From contig JAGWUS010000003.1 in assembly GCA_028868305.1 (NCBI GenBank), positions 1 through 64,000 on the forward strand: 64,000 nt of DNA, given 5' to 3'. The notes under the pieces were generated by a model that did no database searches, was not told where the DNA came from, and saw nothing but the letters and a program-made list of their open reading frames with translations. Numbering within the stretch: position 1 is the first letter of the stretch; each line of letters starts with the position of its first letter. This document shows positions 1-12,705 of this stretch, in pieces. The translations under genes and the position numbers were made by a program. The stretch is from Burkholderiales bacterium. Its GTDB lineage: Bacteria; Pseudomonadota; Gammaproteobacteria; Burkholderiales; Burkholderiaceae_C.

Positions 1-1326
<1,326 letters not shown>

Positions 1327-1335
1327 ACCGCGCCT

Positions 1336-3405
<2,070 letters not shown>

Positions 3406-3406
3406 T

Positions 3407-4291
3407 TCAATGGGCTCCCATTGCGCGTTTTTTACGCTCGATCATTCGCCAGATAAAGGGCGTGAAGATCAGTTGCATCGCTAGTTCCATCTTGCCGCCG
3501 GGCACCACGATGGTGTTGGCACGGCTCATCATGGAACCATTGATCATGTTCAGCAGGTACTGAAAATCAATGCCCTTGGGCTTGGCAAAGCGGATCACTA
3601 CCATGCTCTCGTCGGCCGTGGGCACATCACGCGCCACGAAGGGGTTGGATGTGTCGACGATGGGCACGCGCTGAAAATTCACGTGCGTGTGCTCGAACTG
3701 CGGGGTGATGTAGTGCACGTAATCGGGCATACGACGCAGGATGGTGTCGGTGACCGCATCGGCGCTGTAGCCGCGCATGTTTTTGTCGCGGTAAAGCTTT
3801 TGAATCCACTCCAGATTGATGACGGGCACCACGCCCACCAGCAGATCCGGGTGTTGCGCCACATTGTGTTCGGGCGTGACCACGGCGCCGTGCAGGCCTT
3901 CGTAAAACAGCATGTCGGTATCCTTGGGCAAGTCTTCCCAGGGCGTGAACGTGCCAGGATCCTGCTTGTAGGGGGCTGCTTCTTCGGCGTTGTGCAGGTA
4001 TTTGCGGCTCTTGCCCTGACCGGTTTCGCCGTAGGTCTTGAACAGGCTTTCTATTTCGCCAAACAGATTGGCATTGGCACCGAAATGGCTGAAGTTGACG
4101 TTGCCCGCCTTCTCGGCTTCAGCGGCCTTGATCTTCATTTCCTTGCGGTCGTAGCGGTGGTAGCTGTCACCTTCGATGATGGCGGCCTTCACATTTTCGC
4201 GCCGGAAGATATTTTGAAACGTGCGCGTCACAGTGGACGTGCCAGCACCGGAGGAGCCGGTGATGGCGATGATGGGGTGGCGTTCAGACAT
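3407..4291 (-). CDS. prkB: Phosphoribulokinase, class I
   Basis: Phosphorylates ribulose-5-phosphate to ribulose-1,5-bisphosphate, the step that commits carbon to RuBisCO. The 294-residue protein starts [19 protein letters not shown] with a Walker A P-loop (about residues 12-20) and ends [10 protein letters not shown]. Size and sequence fit the short proteobacterial (octameric) class. It lies between fbp and tkt. The upstream gap to fbp holds repeat copy b. A good ribosome-binding site (AGGAGACAAGC before ATG) supports the start. CbbP is the operon name. Confidence 0.96.
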   Translation of the reverse strand: MSERHPIIAITGSSGAGTSTVTRTFQNIFRRENVKAAIIEGDSYHRYDRKEMKIKAAEAEKAGNVNFSHFGANANLFGEIESLFKTYGETGQGKSRKYLHNAEEAAPYKQDPGTFTPWEDLPKDTDMLFYEGLHGAVVTPEHNVAQHPDLLVGVVPVINLEWIQKLYRDKNMRGYSADAVTDTILRRMPDYVHYITPQFEHTHVNFQRVPIVDTSNPFVARDVPTADESMVVIRFAKPKGIDFQYLLNMINGSMMSRANTIVVPGGKMELAMQLIFTPFIWRMIERKKRAMGAH

Positions 4292-4328
4292 AGTGCTTGT
4301 CTCCTGGAAGGTTTTAAATAAAATTGAC

Positions 4329-4374
4329 CTCTAGCCCCCGTGGAATATGTACAGGCAGCTATTGAATTGGTAGC
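4329..4374 (-). repeat. Intergenic palindromic repeat, copy b
   Basis: Same family as copy a. On the minus strand: GCTACCAATTCAATAGC, then a CTGTACATATTC centre, then ACGGGGGCTAG. It starts about 14 nt downstream of the fbp stop and lies inside the Calvin operon, so it would be transcribed between fbp and prkB and could fold as a hairpin. Confidence 0.75.
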
Positions 4375-4388
4375 GATCAGCTGCGCCT

Positions 4389-5486
4389 TCAATCGCGGAA
4401 CAGGCTGCGTTTGGCAAACAGCGGGTTGTCAATTTCCACGTCCTTGGCGGGTTCCGCGTGGTAACGCTCAATGCGCTCCACTTCATTTTTGGAACCAAAC
4501 ACCAGGCCGATGCGCTGGTGCAAGGACGTGGGCTGCACGCTCAGCATGGGCTTCTGGCCAGTGGACGCCCTGCCCCCCGCCTGTTCCATGATGAAGCCGA
4601 TGGGATTGGCCTCGTACAGCAGGCGAAGGCGACCGGGTTTGCTGGCATCCTTGGTGTCGCGCGGGTACATGAAGACACCGCCGCGCATCAGGATGCGGTG
4701 GGCTTCTGCCACCATGCTGGCAATCCAGCGCATGTTGAAGTCCTTGCCGCGCGGGCCAGTCTTGCCAGCCAAACACTCGTCTACATAGCGTTTGATTGGC
4801 GCTTCCCAGAAACGACTGTTGGAAGCGTTGATAGCAAACTCATTGGTGTCTTCGGGCACATGCAACTGCGGGTGCGTGAGCATGAATTGGCCCAGGTTCG
4901 GGTCCAGCGTGAAACCTGCAACGCCGTTGCCCACGGACAGCACCAGCATGGTGGTGGGTCCATACAAGGCGTAGCCAGCCGCCATTTGCTGCGTGCCGGG
5001 CTGGAAGAAATCAGCTTCGACCACATCACGCCCGCTGTCAATCACGTCCTGCGGCGCGCGCAGGATACTGAAGATGCTGCCCACAGTGACGTTCACATCG
5101 ATATTGCTGGAGCCGTCCAGCGGATCGAATACCAGCAGGTACTTGCCGCGCTGAATATTCTCGGGAATCTGGTAGGGGAGGTCCATTTCCTCGGAGGCCA
5201 TGCCCGCCAGGTGACCGCCCCACTCGGTCATCTGGGTAAAGTATTCGTTGCTGATGACATCGAGTTTTTTCTGCTGCTCTCCCTGCACGTTGACGGTAGT
5301 GGCCACCTCGTTGCTCGGGTTGCCCAGCACGCCTCCGAGTTCACCAAAGGCCACCGATCGGGCGATCGCCTTGCAGGCCAATGCAACGTCCAGCAACAAG
5401 GCATTGAAGTCCCCGCTGGCGGACGGAAATCGGCGGCGTTGCTCGATCAGGTATTGGGTCAGGGTGAAGCGGCGACGAGTAGTCAT
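4389..5486 (-). CDS. fbp: Fructose-1,6-bisphosphatase, class I
   Basis: Hydrolyses fructose-1,6-bisphosphate to fructose-6-phosphate in the Calvin cycle and gluconeogenesis. The ATG at 5486 gives 365 residues beginning [16 protein letters not shown], the usual FBPase N-terminus; an in-frame upstream start at 5528 would overlap rpe and adds unlike sequence. The metal/phosphate motif [11 protein letters not shown] lies near residue 117, and C-terminal [20 protein letters not shown] matches the class I active site. It follows rpe with a 38-nt gap. CbbF is the operon name; no sign of the sedoheptulose-specific GlpX type. Confidence 0.95.
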   Translation of the reverse strand: MTTRRRFTLTQYLIEQRRRFPSASGDFNALLLDVALACKAIARSVAFGELGGVLGNPSNEVATTVNVQGEQQKKLDVISNEYFTQMTEWGGHLAGMASEEMDLPYQIPENIQRGKYLLVFDPLDGSSNIDVNVTVGSIFSILRAPQDVIDSGRDVVEADFFQPGTQQMAAGYALYGPTTMLVLSVGNGVAGFTLDPNLGQFMLTHPQLHVPEDTNEFAINASNSRFWEAPIKRYVDECLAGKTGPRGKDFNMRWIASMVAEAHRILMRGGVFMYPRDTKDASKPGRLRLLYEANPIGFIMEQAGGRASTGQKPMLSVQPTSLHQRIGLVFGSKNEVERIERYHAEPAKDVEIDNPLFAKRSLFRD

Positions 5487-5524
5487 GGTGGGCTTTCTGA
5501 ATGACAAAATGGGGTGACCGGGCG

Positions 5525-6238
5525 TCAAGCCTGGATGGCAGCGCGGCGCAACAGCTGCATGACAGTGCTGTAGCCACCACCGGCATCGGGCGCACCAAAC
5601 ACGGCGCTGCCAGCCACAAAAGTGTCGGCCCCGGCCGCAGCGATAACGCCAATGTTGTCGGTCTTCACGCCGCCATCCACCTCCAGCAGGATGGGCTGGC
5701 CACCGGCAGCCGTGTGCGTAGCGATGCGCCGGCGCGCGTCACGCAGCTTGTCCAGCGTGGAGGGGATGAACTTCTGCCCGCCAAAGCCGGGGTTCACGCT
5801 CATCAGCAGCACCATGTCCAGCCGGTCCATCACATGGTCCATCCAGCCCAGTGGAGTGGCCGGGTTGAGCGCGATACCGGCCTTGCAGCCGTGGTCGCGG
5901 ATGAGCTGCAAGGTGCGGTCCACATGGCGGCTGGCTTCGGGGTGAAAGGTGATGAGGTTGGCGCCCGCCTTGGCAAACAAGGGGATAAGCGCATCCACCG
6001 GCTCCACCATCAGGTGCACATCAATACCAATCTTGACGTGGGGACGGATGGCCTCGCACACCAGCGGGCCTATGGTCAGGTTGGGAACATAGTGGTTGTC
6101 CATTACGTCAAAGTGCACCAGGTCGGCACCGGCAGCTTCGATGGCGCGCACCTCCTCACCCAGGCGTGCAAAGTCTGCCGACAGGATGGACGGTGCGATC
6201 AGAATGGGGTTGAGGATGGGCTTTTCGGAAGTGGACAT
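5525..6238 (-). CDS. rpe: Ribulose-phosphate 3-epimerase
   Basis: Interconverts ribulose-5-phosphate and xylulose-5-phosphate. The 237-residue TIM-barrel protein has the family signatures [14 protein letters not shown] near the N-terminus, [12 protein letters not shown] with the metal-binding His/Asp, HLMVEPV, and [17 protein letters not shown]. The C-terminal [10 protein letters not shown] phosphate-binding loop is also present. It is the second gene of the Calvin operon, 25 nt after cbbY. CbbE is the operon name. Confidence 0.95.
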   Translation of the reverse strand: MSTSEKPILNPILIAPSILSADFARLGEEVRAIEAAGADLVHFDVMDNHYVPNLTIGPLVCEAIRPHVKIGIDVHLMVEPVDALIPLFAKAGANLITFHPEASRHVDRTLQLIRDHGCKAGIALNPATPLGWMDHVMDRLDMVLLMSVNPGFGGQKFIPSTLDKLRDARRRIATHTAAGGQPILLEVDGGVKTDNIGVIAAAGADTFVAGSAVFGAPDAGGGYSTVMQLLRRAAIQA

Positions 6239-6263
6239 GGCAGACTTTCAAATAATCAAGGGG

Positions 6264-6971
6264 TCAGCGGCCATGCCACTCGCGCAGGTGGGCCACGGTG
6301 ACCCCTTGCAGGCTGGGCAGCACGCGCAGGGCACCGGTAAAGTCCTGGTGCTCGGTAAAGCTGTTGGGGGTGATGATGGTGGGAAGGCCGGCGGCCATGG
6401 CGGCCTTGAGTCCATTGGCCGAATCCTCAAACGCCAGACAATCGGCCGCACGCAAGCCCAGGCGCCTCAGGGTCTGCATATACACCTGTGGATTGGGCTT
6501 CTTGATGGGTGCGGTGCTGGCATCTTCAATCACCTGAAAGTAGTGCGCCCAGTCCGGACCAATGGCGGCGCGCAGCAGCGCAGAAATGTTCACCGGTGAC
6601 GTGGTGGTGGCAATCGCCAGGCGCAAGCCCTCCTTGTGCGCGGCATCGATCATGCGCAACACGCCAGTGCGCAACTGCACCGCGCCGTCCTGCACTGCAC
6701 GCTCATAGGCCGCAGTTTTGAGTTCGTGCATGCGCTCCACTGTGTCCTGCACACCGGAGTTGTTGATGGCCTTGATATCGGGCTGCACCTGCTGCCAGTA
6801 ATGCAGGATGCGTTCCTTGCCCCCAGACACCTCCAGCAGCTTCTTGTAGGTATCCTCGTCCCATACCCAGTCGCGCCCCACTTCGGCAAACGCCTGGTTG
6901 AACGCCGCGCGGTGCGCACTTTCGGTGTCGGCCAGCGTGCCATCCACATCAAAAATCAGGGCGTTCAACAT
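6264..6971 (-). CDS. cbbY: CbbY-type HAD phosphatase
   Basis: HAD phosphatase of the CbbY family; characterised CbbY proteins hydrolyse xylulose-1,5-bisphosphate, a misfire product that inhibits RuBisCO. The 235-residue protein starts MLNALIFDVDGTLADTE, with nucleophile and acid/base Asp in DVDGT, and has the ATTTSPVN motif II and AFEDSANGLKAAMAAG motif IV. It is the first gene of the leftward Calvin operon, so its upstream region (6972-7102), shared with cbbR, should contain the operon promoter. Substrate is inferred from family and context. Confidence 0.9.
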   Translation of the reverse strand: MLNALIFDVDGTLADTESAHRAAFNQAFAEVGRDWVWDEDTYKKLLEVSGGKERILHYWQQVQPDIKAINNSGVQDTVERMHELKTAAYERAVQDGAVQLRTGVLRMIDAAHKEGLRLAIATTTSPVNISALLRAAIGPDWAHYFQVIEDASTAPIKKPNPQVYMQTLRRLGLRAADCLAFEDSANGLKAAMAAGLPTIITPNSFTEHQDFTGALRVLPSLQGVTVAHLREWHGR

Positions 6972-7076
6972 GAAGAGAGTCCTTTTCGGGTTGTGTCAGC
7001 CGCTCGAAATCAGTGACGGCGGATTTACTTTATCCGGCAATACACATAAACTCTAATCACGATTATTTTTTATTTA

Positions 7077-7092
7077 ATCAGTTTTATCTGAT
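7077..7092. promoter_or_regulatory. Candidate CbbR operator, site 1
   Basis: Inverted repeat ATCAG-TTTTAT-CTGAT in the AT-rich gap between divergent cbbY and cbbR, ending 10 nt before the cbbR ATG. A sister element with the same TTTTAT core but altered arms (ATAAG/CTTAT) lies upstream of cbbM at 8036-8051. LysR-type CbbR proteins bind imperfect AT-rich dyads in such gaps, so CbbR binding is a reasonable inference. Confidence 0.6.
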
Positions 7093-7102
7093 ATTTAAAG
7101 CC

Positions 7103-8014
7103 ATGCGAAATTACACCCTCAAGCAAATCCAGACCTTCATCGAGGTGGCACGTGAGCGCTCGGTTTCCAAAGCCGCCGAACGCCTGTTTGTCACGCAGCC
7201 TGCGGTTTCAATGCAGTTGCGTCAACTCGAAGATGCGTTTGGCATTGCCCTGGTGGAGTCCGCCGGCAGAAACATCCGCCTGACCGATGCGGGCGAGGCC
7301 TTTCTCACCCACGCCATTGCCGCCGCGGGCGCGCTCAAGGACCTGGAAGCCGTGATGGCCGAGCACGTGGGCATGAAAAAAGGCCACATCAATCTGGCGG
7401 TAGTGAGCACCGCCAAGTATTTCGTACCCATGCTGCTGGTCCGCTTTGCCAAGCTTTACCCTGGAGTGGATATCTCGCTGAACATCGACAACCGCGAAAA
7501 CATTCTTGGCATGCTGGCCCGCAATGAGGCTGATCTGGTGGTCATGGGCCGCGCGCCCAAGACGCTGGATTGCGAGGCCACTGCCTTTGCCACCAACCCC
7601 TTAAGCATTGTCGCGGCACCGGACCATGCGCTCTCGCGGCGAAAACACCTGCCATTCAGTGCGCTTGCCGATTATGGTTTCGTGGTGCGCGAGCAGGGCT
7701 CCGGTACCCGGGCCGCCATGGAGCGCCTTTTTGCACAAAACGAAGTGCCGCTCAAGGTGGTGATGGAAATGCCCAGCAACGAAACTATCAAACAGGCGGT
7801 CATGGCTGGCATGGGCCTGAGTTTTTTGTCGCTGCGCACCGTGCGCCACGAATTGGCTAGCGGGCACGTTGCCTTGGTGGATGTCACCGGCATGCCCATG
7901 GTGGGCAATTGGTATGTGACCCATCTGCGGCAGAAGCGCCTGGCGCCTGCCGCCCAGGCATTCAAGGCCTTCCTGATTGAACAGGGAGGTCCGCTGATCG
8001 ATTCCTGGGCGTGA
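7103..8014 (+). CDS. cbbR: CbbR, LysR-family Calvin-cycle regulator
   Basis: LysR-type transcription activator of cbb operons, usually responding to Calvin-cycle and redox metabolites. The ATG at 7103 (303 residues) gives MRNYTLKQIQTFIEVARERS, the standard LysR start; an upstream in-frame start at 7013 adds unrelated sequence from an AT-rich regulatory gap. The N-terminal helix-turn-helix spans about residues 18-45 (SVSKAAERLFVTQPAVSMQLRQ is its core, split here as one stretch of the HTH), followed by the two-lobed effector domain. It sits between the leftward cbbY operon and the co-directional cbbM operon, with AT-rich dyads on both sides. Confidence 0.93.
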   Translation: MRNYTLKQIQTFIEVARERSVSKAAERLFVTQPAVSMQLRQLEDAFGIALVESAGRNIRLTDAGEAFLTHAIAAAGALKDLEAVMAEHVGMKKGHINLAVVSTAKYFVPMLLVRFAKLYPGVDISLNIDNRENILGMLARNEADLVVMGRAPKTLDCEATAFATNPLSIVAAPDHALSRRKHLPFSALADYGFVVREQGSGTRAAMERLFAQNEVPLKVVMEMPSNETIKQAVMAGMGLSFLSLRTVRHELASGHVALVDVTGMPMVGNWYVTHLRQKRLAPAAQAFKAFLIEQGGPLIDSWA

Positions 8015-8035
8015 TTGTTCGCACAACTCAAATTA

Positions 8036-8051
8036 ATAAGTTTTATCTTAT
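8036..8051. promoter_or_regulatory. Candidate CbbR operator, site 2 (upstream of cbbM)
   Basis: Inverted repeat ATAAG-TTTTAT-CTTAT (arms extend one base each side), about 130 nt before the cbbM start. The TTTTAT core is the same as site 1, and both arms changed together (C to A on one side, G to T on the other), which keeps the symmetry. It sits in a very AT-rich stretch 8030-8100 likely to carry the cbbM promoter. Confidence 0.6.
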
Positions 8052-8179
8052 TATTAATTGATAAAAATTTACTTTTACTTATGAACATTATTTTTTATAG
8101 TCTGCCGCATCCCTACTGAAAGCAGCCCGTCCGGCGCAGCTCCAGGCGGGGCCCAACACGCAACCACTGGAGACTTCAC

Positions 8180-9562
8180 ATGGACCAAAGTAACCGTTAC
8201 GCCGACCTCAGCCTCAAGGAACAAGACCTGATCGCCGGCGGCCGCCACATCCTGGTGGCCTACAAGATGAAACCCAAGGCCGGGCATGGCAGCTACCTGC
8301 AATGCGCCGCGCACTTTGCAGCCGAGTCATCCACCGGCACCAACGTCGAGGTGTCCACCACCGACGAATTCACCAAGGGCGTGGACGCGCTGGTCTATCT
8401 GATCGACGAAGCCACCGAAGAGATGCGAATTGCATTCCCCCTGGACCTGTTCGACCGCAACATCACCGATGGACGCATGATGATCGTGTCCTTCCTGACG
8501 CTGGTGATCGGCAACAACCAGGGCATGGGCGACATTCAGCACGCCAAGATTTACGACTTCTACATGCCCCCACGCGCCATCCAGCTGTTCGATGGCCCAA
8601 GCAAAGACATCAGCGACATGTGGCGTGTTTTGGGTCGCCCAGTCAAGGACGGTGGCTACATTGCCGGCACCATCATCAAGCCCAAGCTGGGCCTGCGTCC
8701 TGAGCCGTTTGCGGCAGCGGCTTACCAGTTCTGGCTGGGTGGCGACTTCATCAAGAACGACGAACCCCAGGGCAACCAGACGTTTGCGCCGATGGCAAAA
8801 ACCATCCCCCTGGTGTATGACGCCATGAAGCGCGCCATGGACGAAACCGGCGAAGCCAAGCTGTTCTCCGCCAATATCACCGCCGATGACCACTACGAAA
8901 TGCTGGCACGCGGCGAGTTCATCCTGCGTGCATTCGGCCCCGACGCCGACAAAGTGGCCTTCCTGGTCGACGGTTATGTGGGCGGCCCCGGCATGATCAC
9001 CACCGCACGCCGCGCCTTCCCCAACCAGTATCTGCACTACCACCGCGCCGGCCACGGTGCAGTCACCAGCCCTAGCGCCAAGCGCGGCTACGACGCCTAT
9101 GTGCTGGCCAAGATGAGCCGTTTGCAAGGCGCCTCCGGCATCCACGTGGGCACCATGGGCTACGGCAAGATGGAAGGCAGCCAGGACGACCGCGCCATTG
9201 CCTACATCATCGAGCGCGACAGCTACACCGGCCCGGCCTACCACCAGGAGTGGTATGGCATGAAGCCCACCACACCGATCATCTCGGGCGGCATGAACGC
9301 ATTGCGCCTGCCAGGCTTCTTCGAGAACCTGGGCCATGGCAATGTGATCAACACCTCCGGTGGAGGCTCGTACGGTCACATCGACAGCCCCGCTGCAGGT
9401 GCCACTTCCCTGCGCCAGGCCTATGAATGCTGGAAAGCGGGTGCTGACCCGATCGAATGGGCCAAGGAGCACAAGGAATTTGCCCGCGCGTTTGAGTCGT
9501 TCCCTGGGGACGCGGACAAATTGTTCCCAGGCTGGCGCGAGAAGATCGGAACGCACCGCTAA
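8180..9562 (+). CDS. cbbM: Ribulose-1,5-bisphosphate carboxylase/oxygenase, form II
   Basis: Carbon-fixing enzyme of the Calvin cycle. The 460-residue protein starts [21 protein letters not shown] and has no small-subunit gene beside it, both typical of form II. The active-site motif [16 protein letters not shown] places the carbamylated lysine at K192 with metal-binding D194 and E195; KPKLGLRP (about 168-175) carries another catalytic lysine. Form II enzymes have low CO2/O2 specificity and suit high CO2 or low O2, consistent with the microaerobic genes elsewhere here. It is followed 11 nt later by cbbQ, and a GGAGACTTCAC site precedes the ATG. Confidence 0.98.
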   Translation: MDQSNRYADLSLKEQDLIAGGRHILVAYKMKPKAGHGSYLQCAAHFAAESSTGTNVEVSTTDEFTKGVDALVYLIDEATEEMRIAFPLDLFDRNITDGRMMIVSFLTLVIGNNQGMGDIQHAKIYDFYMPPRAIQLFDGPSKDISDMWRVLGRPVKDGGYIAGTIIKPKLGLRPEPFAAAAYQFWLGGDFIKNDEPQGNQTFAPMAKTIPLVYDAMKRAMDETGEAKLFSANITADDHYEMLARGEFILRAFGPDADKVAFLVDGYVGGPGMITTARRAFPNQYLHYHRAGHGAVTSPSAKRGYDAYVLAKMSRLQGASGIHVGTMGYGKMEGSQDDRAIAYIIERDSYTGPAYHQEWYGMKPTTPIISGGMNALRLPGFFENLGHGNVINTSGGGSYGHIDSPAAGATSLRQAYECWKAGADPIEWAKEHKEFARAFESFPGDADKLFPGWREKIGTHR

Positions 9563-9573
9563 TTTAGCCCACC

Positions 9574-10371
9574 ATGACTACTCTGAATGTCCCTGGCGCT
9601 GCGCCCTTCTATCAGTCACAAGGCAATGAAGTCGCGTTGTTTGAGGCGGCCTATGCAGCGCGTCTGCCGGTCATGGTCAAGGGGCCAACCGGCTGCGGCA
9701 AGTCGCGGTTCATCGAGCACATGGCACACCGCATTGGCAGGCCACTCATCACCGTGGCCTGTAACGAAGACATGACGGCGAGCGACTTGGTGGGGCGTTT
9801 TCTGCTGGATGCCAACGGTACCCGCTGGCAGGATGGCCCGCTGACTGTCGCTGCCCGTACCGGCGCCATCTGTTACCTCGATGAAATCGTCGAAGCGCGC
9901 CAGGACACCACGGTGGTCATTCACCCACTCACCGACCACCGCCGCCAACTGCCGCTGGACAAAAAGGGGGAGACAGTACACGCCCACCCGGATTTTCAAT
10001 TGGTGATCTCCTACAACCCAGGCTACCAGAGCCTGCTCAAAGACCTGAAGCCTTCGACCAAGCAGCGCTTCGCCGCCTTTGAGTTTGACTACCCCACGGC
10101 CGAACTGGAAGCGCAGATCGTCTGCACCGAGACCGGGCTGGATACTGCACGCGCAGCGCAACTGGTGCGGATTGCCCATGCCGCCCGCCAGCTCAAGGGG
10201 CACGGCCTGACCGAGGGGATTTCCACCCGTCTGCTGGTGTATGCAGCGACGTTGATCATGGGCGGCGTAGCACCGGCGGATGCCTGCCGCATGGCACTGG
10301 TGCGCCCCATCACCGACGACGCCGACATCCGCCAGACGTTGGACCACACCATCGCCGCTGTGTTGGCCTGA
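9574..10371 (+). CDS. cbbQ: CbbQ, MoxR-family AAA+ RuBisCO activase subunit
   Basis: AAA+ ATPase that with CbbO removes inhibitory sugar phosphates from RuBisCO. The 265-residue protein has Walker A GPTGCGKS (residues 37-44), Walker [11 protein letters not shown] near 105, and the C-terminal CbbQ extension ([15 protein letters not shown]). Length is normal. It lies directly between cbbM and cbbO, the usual cbbM-Q-O order, and its TGA is 2 nt before the likely GTG start of cbbO. Very similar NorQ proteins serve nitric oxide reductase, but context fixes the assignment. Confidence 0.95.
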   Translation: MTTLNVPGAAPFYQSQGNEVALFEAAYAARLPVMVKGPTGCGKSRFIEHMAHRIGRPLITVACNEDMTASDLVGRFLLDANGTRWQDGPLTVAARTGAICYLDEIVEARQDTTVVIHPLTDHRRQLPLDKKGETVHAHPDFQLVISYNPGYQSLLKDLKPSTKQRFAAFEFDYPTAELEAQIVCTETGLDTARAAQLVRIAHAARQLKGHGLTEGISTRLLVYAATLIMGGVAPADACRMALVRPITDDADIRQTLDHTIAAVLA

Positions 10372-10373
10372 GC

Positions 10374-12644
10374 GTGCTGTCCATGGCCGCAACGCCAGAA
10401 CAATTAGAAGCCTGGCGTACCCAGCTGGCGTGTGCCTTTCCGGCAGTGCAGGCGGTTTTTTCCGATTGCATGGCAGAGGCCAGCCAGACGCTGAGCCCGG
10501 CGGGGCTGGACGCCTACCTGGACTGCGCGCGTGCGCTGGGCAAGTTGGGCCGTGGCCCTGAACCGGTGCTGGCCTTTTTGCAGGAGTGGCCGCAAGTTGC
10601 AGCCACCGCGGGTGAAGAAGTTCTATCCGATGTAGATGCCCTGCTCCACGCCATGCAGAAGTCCCCCAACAGCGCTGCCATGGCGCCGCTGCTGAACACC
10701 CTGGCCGCCGTGGCACGGTGCCTGCAGGGAGCAGATCCGCTGCGCCACTACCTGCGCGTGGTGCGCGAGGTGATGGCACGTACTTCGGTGTCCATCCACG
10801 GCCACCACACCACCTTTGCCAGCCCCGGACTTCCGGTGCTGCTGGAGCAGGCTCCGCAGCTGCTGGGCCAGCTGACGGTGGCAGGCCTTGCCAAATGGGC
10901 CGCTTACGGTGCGCGCCATTACCAGCACCACCCCGAACGCCAGCGCGAATACTTTTCGCTGCAATCTGCCGACAGCCGCGCAGTACTGCTGCGCGAGCGC
11001 CATGGCACCCTGTTTGCCGATGTCGAGAGCCAGTTGGGACTGACGCTGCGCGCACTGTGGCAGATAGAAGTTCCCCTGCGCGCGTTTGCCACCGGTATGC
11101 AGGATGCAGCCACCCTCGCCCCGTGGAGCACACACCACACGGGCCAGGACAGCATCTGCCTGCCAGATGTGTATGACGATTATTGCGGCGTGAGCGGCCT
11201 GGACCGCTACCGCGTGGCCCTGGCCCATATGGCGGCGCACCGCCGCTGGAGCCAGCCGCTGGTGGCCGACAACCTGAGCCCCCTGCAGCGCATGACCGTG
11301 GAATGCCTGGAGGACGCACGCATCGACCACCTGCTGCTGCGCCATTACCCTGGCCTGCGCCCTGCCCTGCTGACCCTGCATCCACGCCCGGTGGAAGGCG
11401 CCTGCAAACCAGAGGTCGTCAGCTGCCTGCGCCACCGCCTGGCCATGCTCTCACGTGCGCTGCTCGATCCCTTGCATGGCTATGCAGATGCAACGCTGAA
11501 CGACTGTGTGGATGCGTTTCATTCCTTGCTGTCCGGAAGTGAGTCCTCCACCCAGGCCATACAGGCACTGGCGCTGCGACATGCTGCCCGCACGCGCCGC
11601 CAGAGCGATCAGCTTGCCCGCGTTTTTTTCGAAGACACCGTGGTCAGCTACCGCGACGACAACCGGCACCTCTGGAAGTTCATTGAGGCCGGGGACGAAG
11701 AAGAGAACTTCCAGGAAAACCGCGCCCCAACTCCCCATGAAGTGTCTGGCCTGCCTCCGCGCCATTACCCGGAGTGGGATGTGGGCAGCCAGAGCTACCG
11801 ACCGGATTGGGTCAGCGTGTATGAAGCCGTGCACCCCAGCGGCGACACTGGCGCCATTGATGCCTTGCTGAGCCAGCACGCCGGTCTGGCGCGCCAGCTA
11901 TCGCAGCTGCTTGATGTGCTCAAACCCCAAAGCCGGGTGCGCATCCGCTACCAGGAAGAAGGCAGCGAACTCGACCTGGATATTGCACTGGGTTCGCTGG
12001 TCGACTGGCGCGCAGGGAAGCAACCTGACCCGCGCATCCTGATGAGCCACCGCTCTGACGACCGCAGCATTGCCGTGATGGTGCTGCTGGACCTGTCGCA
12101 ATCACTGAATGACACCGTGCCCTGCACCGGCCAGACGCGACTCTCCCTGAGCCAGGAGGCGGTTGCGTTGCTGGCCTGGGCTATTGACCGGGTGGGCGAT
12201 CCGTTTGCACTGGCGGGTTTTCATTCCAACACCCGCCACGATGTGCGCTACCAGCACATCAAGGGCTTTGCTGAAGCCTGGGGCCTTGCACCCAAAGCCC
12301 GCCTGGCTGCACTACAGGGTCAGTACTCCACCCGCATGGGCGCCGCACTTCGCCATGCGGCCCATTACCTGGGTGCCCAGAGCGCCGACAAGAAGCTGCT
12401 GCTGGTACTCACCGATGGGCGACCGTCCGATGTGGATGTGTCCGACGAGCAGGCGTTGGTGGCCGACACCCGCCAGGCGGTGCAAGAGTTGAGTCAGCGC
12501 GGCATGCACACCCACTGCATCAGCCTGGACCCGCAGGCCGATGCCTATGTGCACGACATCTTTGGCCACCACGCGACGGTGGTGGACCGCATTGAGCAGC
12601 TACCCGAAAAGCTGACCCGGCTGTTTGTGAGCCTGACGCACTGA
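10374..12644 (+). CDS. cbbO: CbbO, von Willebrand factor A RuBisCO activase adaptor
   Basis: Adaptor of the CbbQO activase: it binds the CbbQ hexamer and contacts RuBisCO through its VWA domain. The 756-residue protein has a long N-terminal CbbQ-binding region and a C-terminal VWA domain with a MIDAS motif DLSQS near residue 570 and LTDGRPSDVD further on. The start may be GTG at 10374 or ATG at 10383; both are close to the cbbQ stop. It is the last gene of the cbbM operon. Length and MIDAS are intact, so the system should be functional. Confidence 0.93.
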   Translation: MLSMAATPEQLEAWRTQLACAFPAVQAVFSDCMAEASQTLSPAGLDAYLDCARALGKLGRGPEPVLAFLQEWPQVAATAGEEVLSDVDALLHAMQKSPNSAAMAPLLNTLAAVARCLQGADPLRHYLRVVREVMARTSVSIHGHHTTFASPGLPVLLEQAPQLLGQLTVAGLAKWAAYGARHYQHHPERQREYFSLQSADSRAVLLRERHGTLFADVESQLGLTLRALWQIEVPLRAFATGMQDAATLAPWSTHHTGQDSICLPDVYDDYCGVSGLDRYRVALAHMAAHRRWSQPLVADNLSPLQRMTVECLEDARIDHLLLRHYPGLRPALLTLHPRPVEGACKPEVVSCLRHRLAMLSRALLDPLHGYADATLNDCVDAFHSLLSGSESSTQAIQALALRHAARTRRQSDQLARVFFEDTVVSYRDDNRHLWKFIEAGDEEENFQENRAPTPHEVSGLPPRHYPEWDVGSQSYRPDWVSVYEAVHPSGDTGAIDALLSQHAGLARQLSQLLDVLKPQSRVRIRYQEEGSELDLDIALGSLVDWRAGKQPDPRILMSHRSDDRSIAVMVLLDLSQSLNDTVPCTGQTRLSLSQEAVALLAWAIDRVGDPFALAGFHSNTRHDVRYQHIKGFAEAWGLAPKARLAALQGQYSTRMGAALRHAAHYLGAQSADKKLLLVLTDGRPSDVDVSDEQALVADTRQAVQELSQRGMHTHCISLDPQADAYVHDIFGHHATVVDRIEQLPEKLTRLFVSLTH

Positions 12645-12705
12645 GAGTCAAGAATCAACAGACACACGTATCATTGCCGGCTAATACATTGGTTGGGGCT
12701 TTCAC

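Noticed and set aside
9616-11385. 589-codon open frame antisense to cbbQ and cbbO
   Set aside because: Covers two certain genes and reads as low-complexity Ala/Gly/Pro/Arg.
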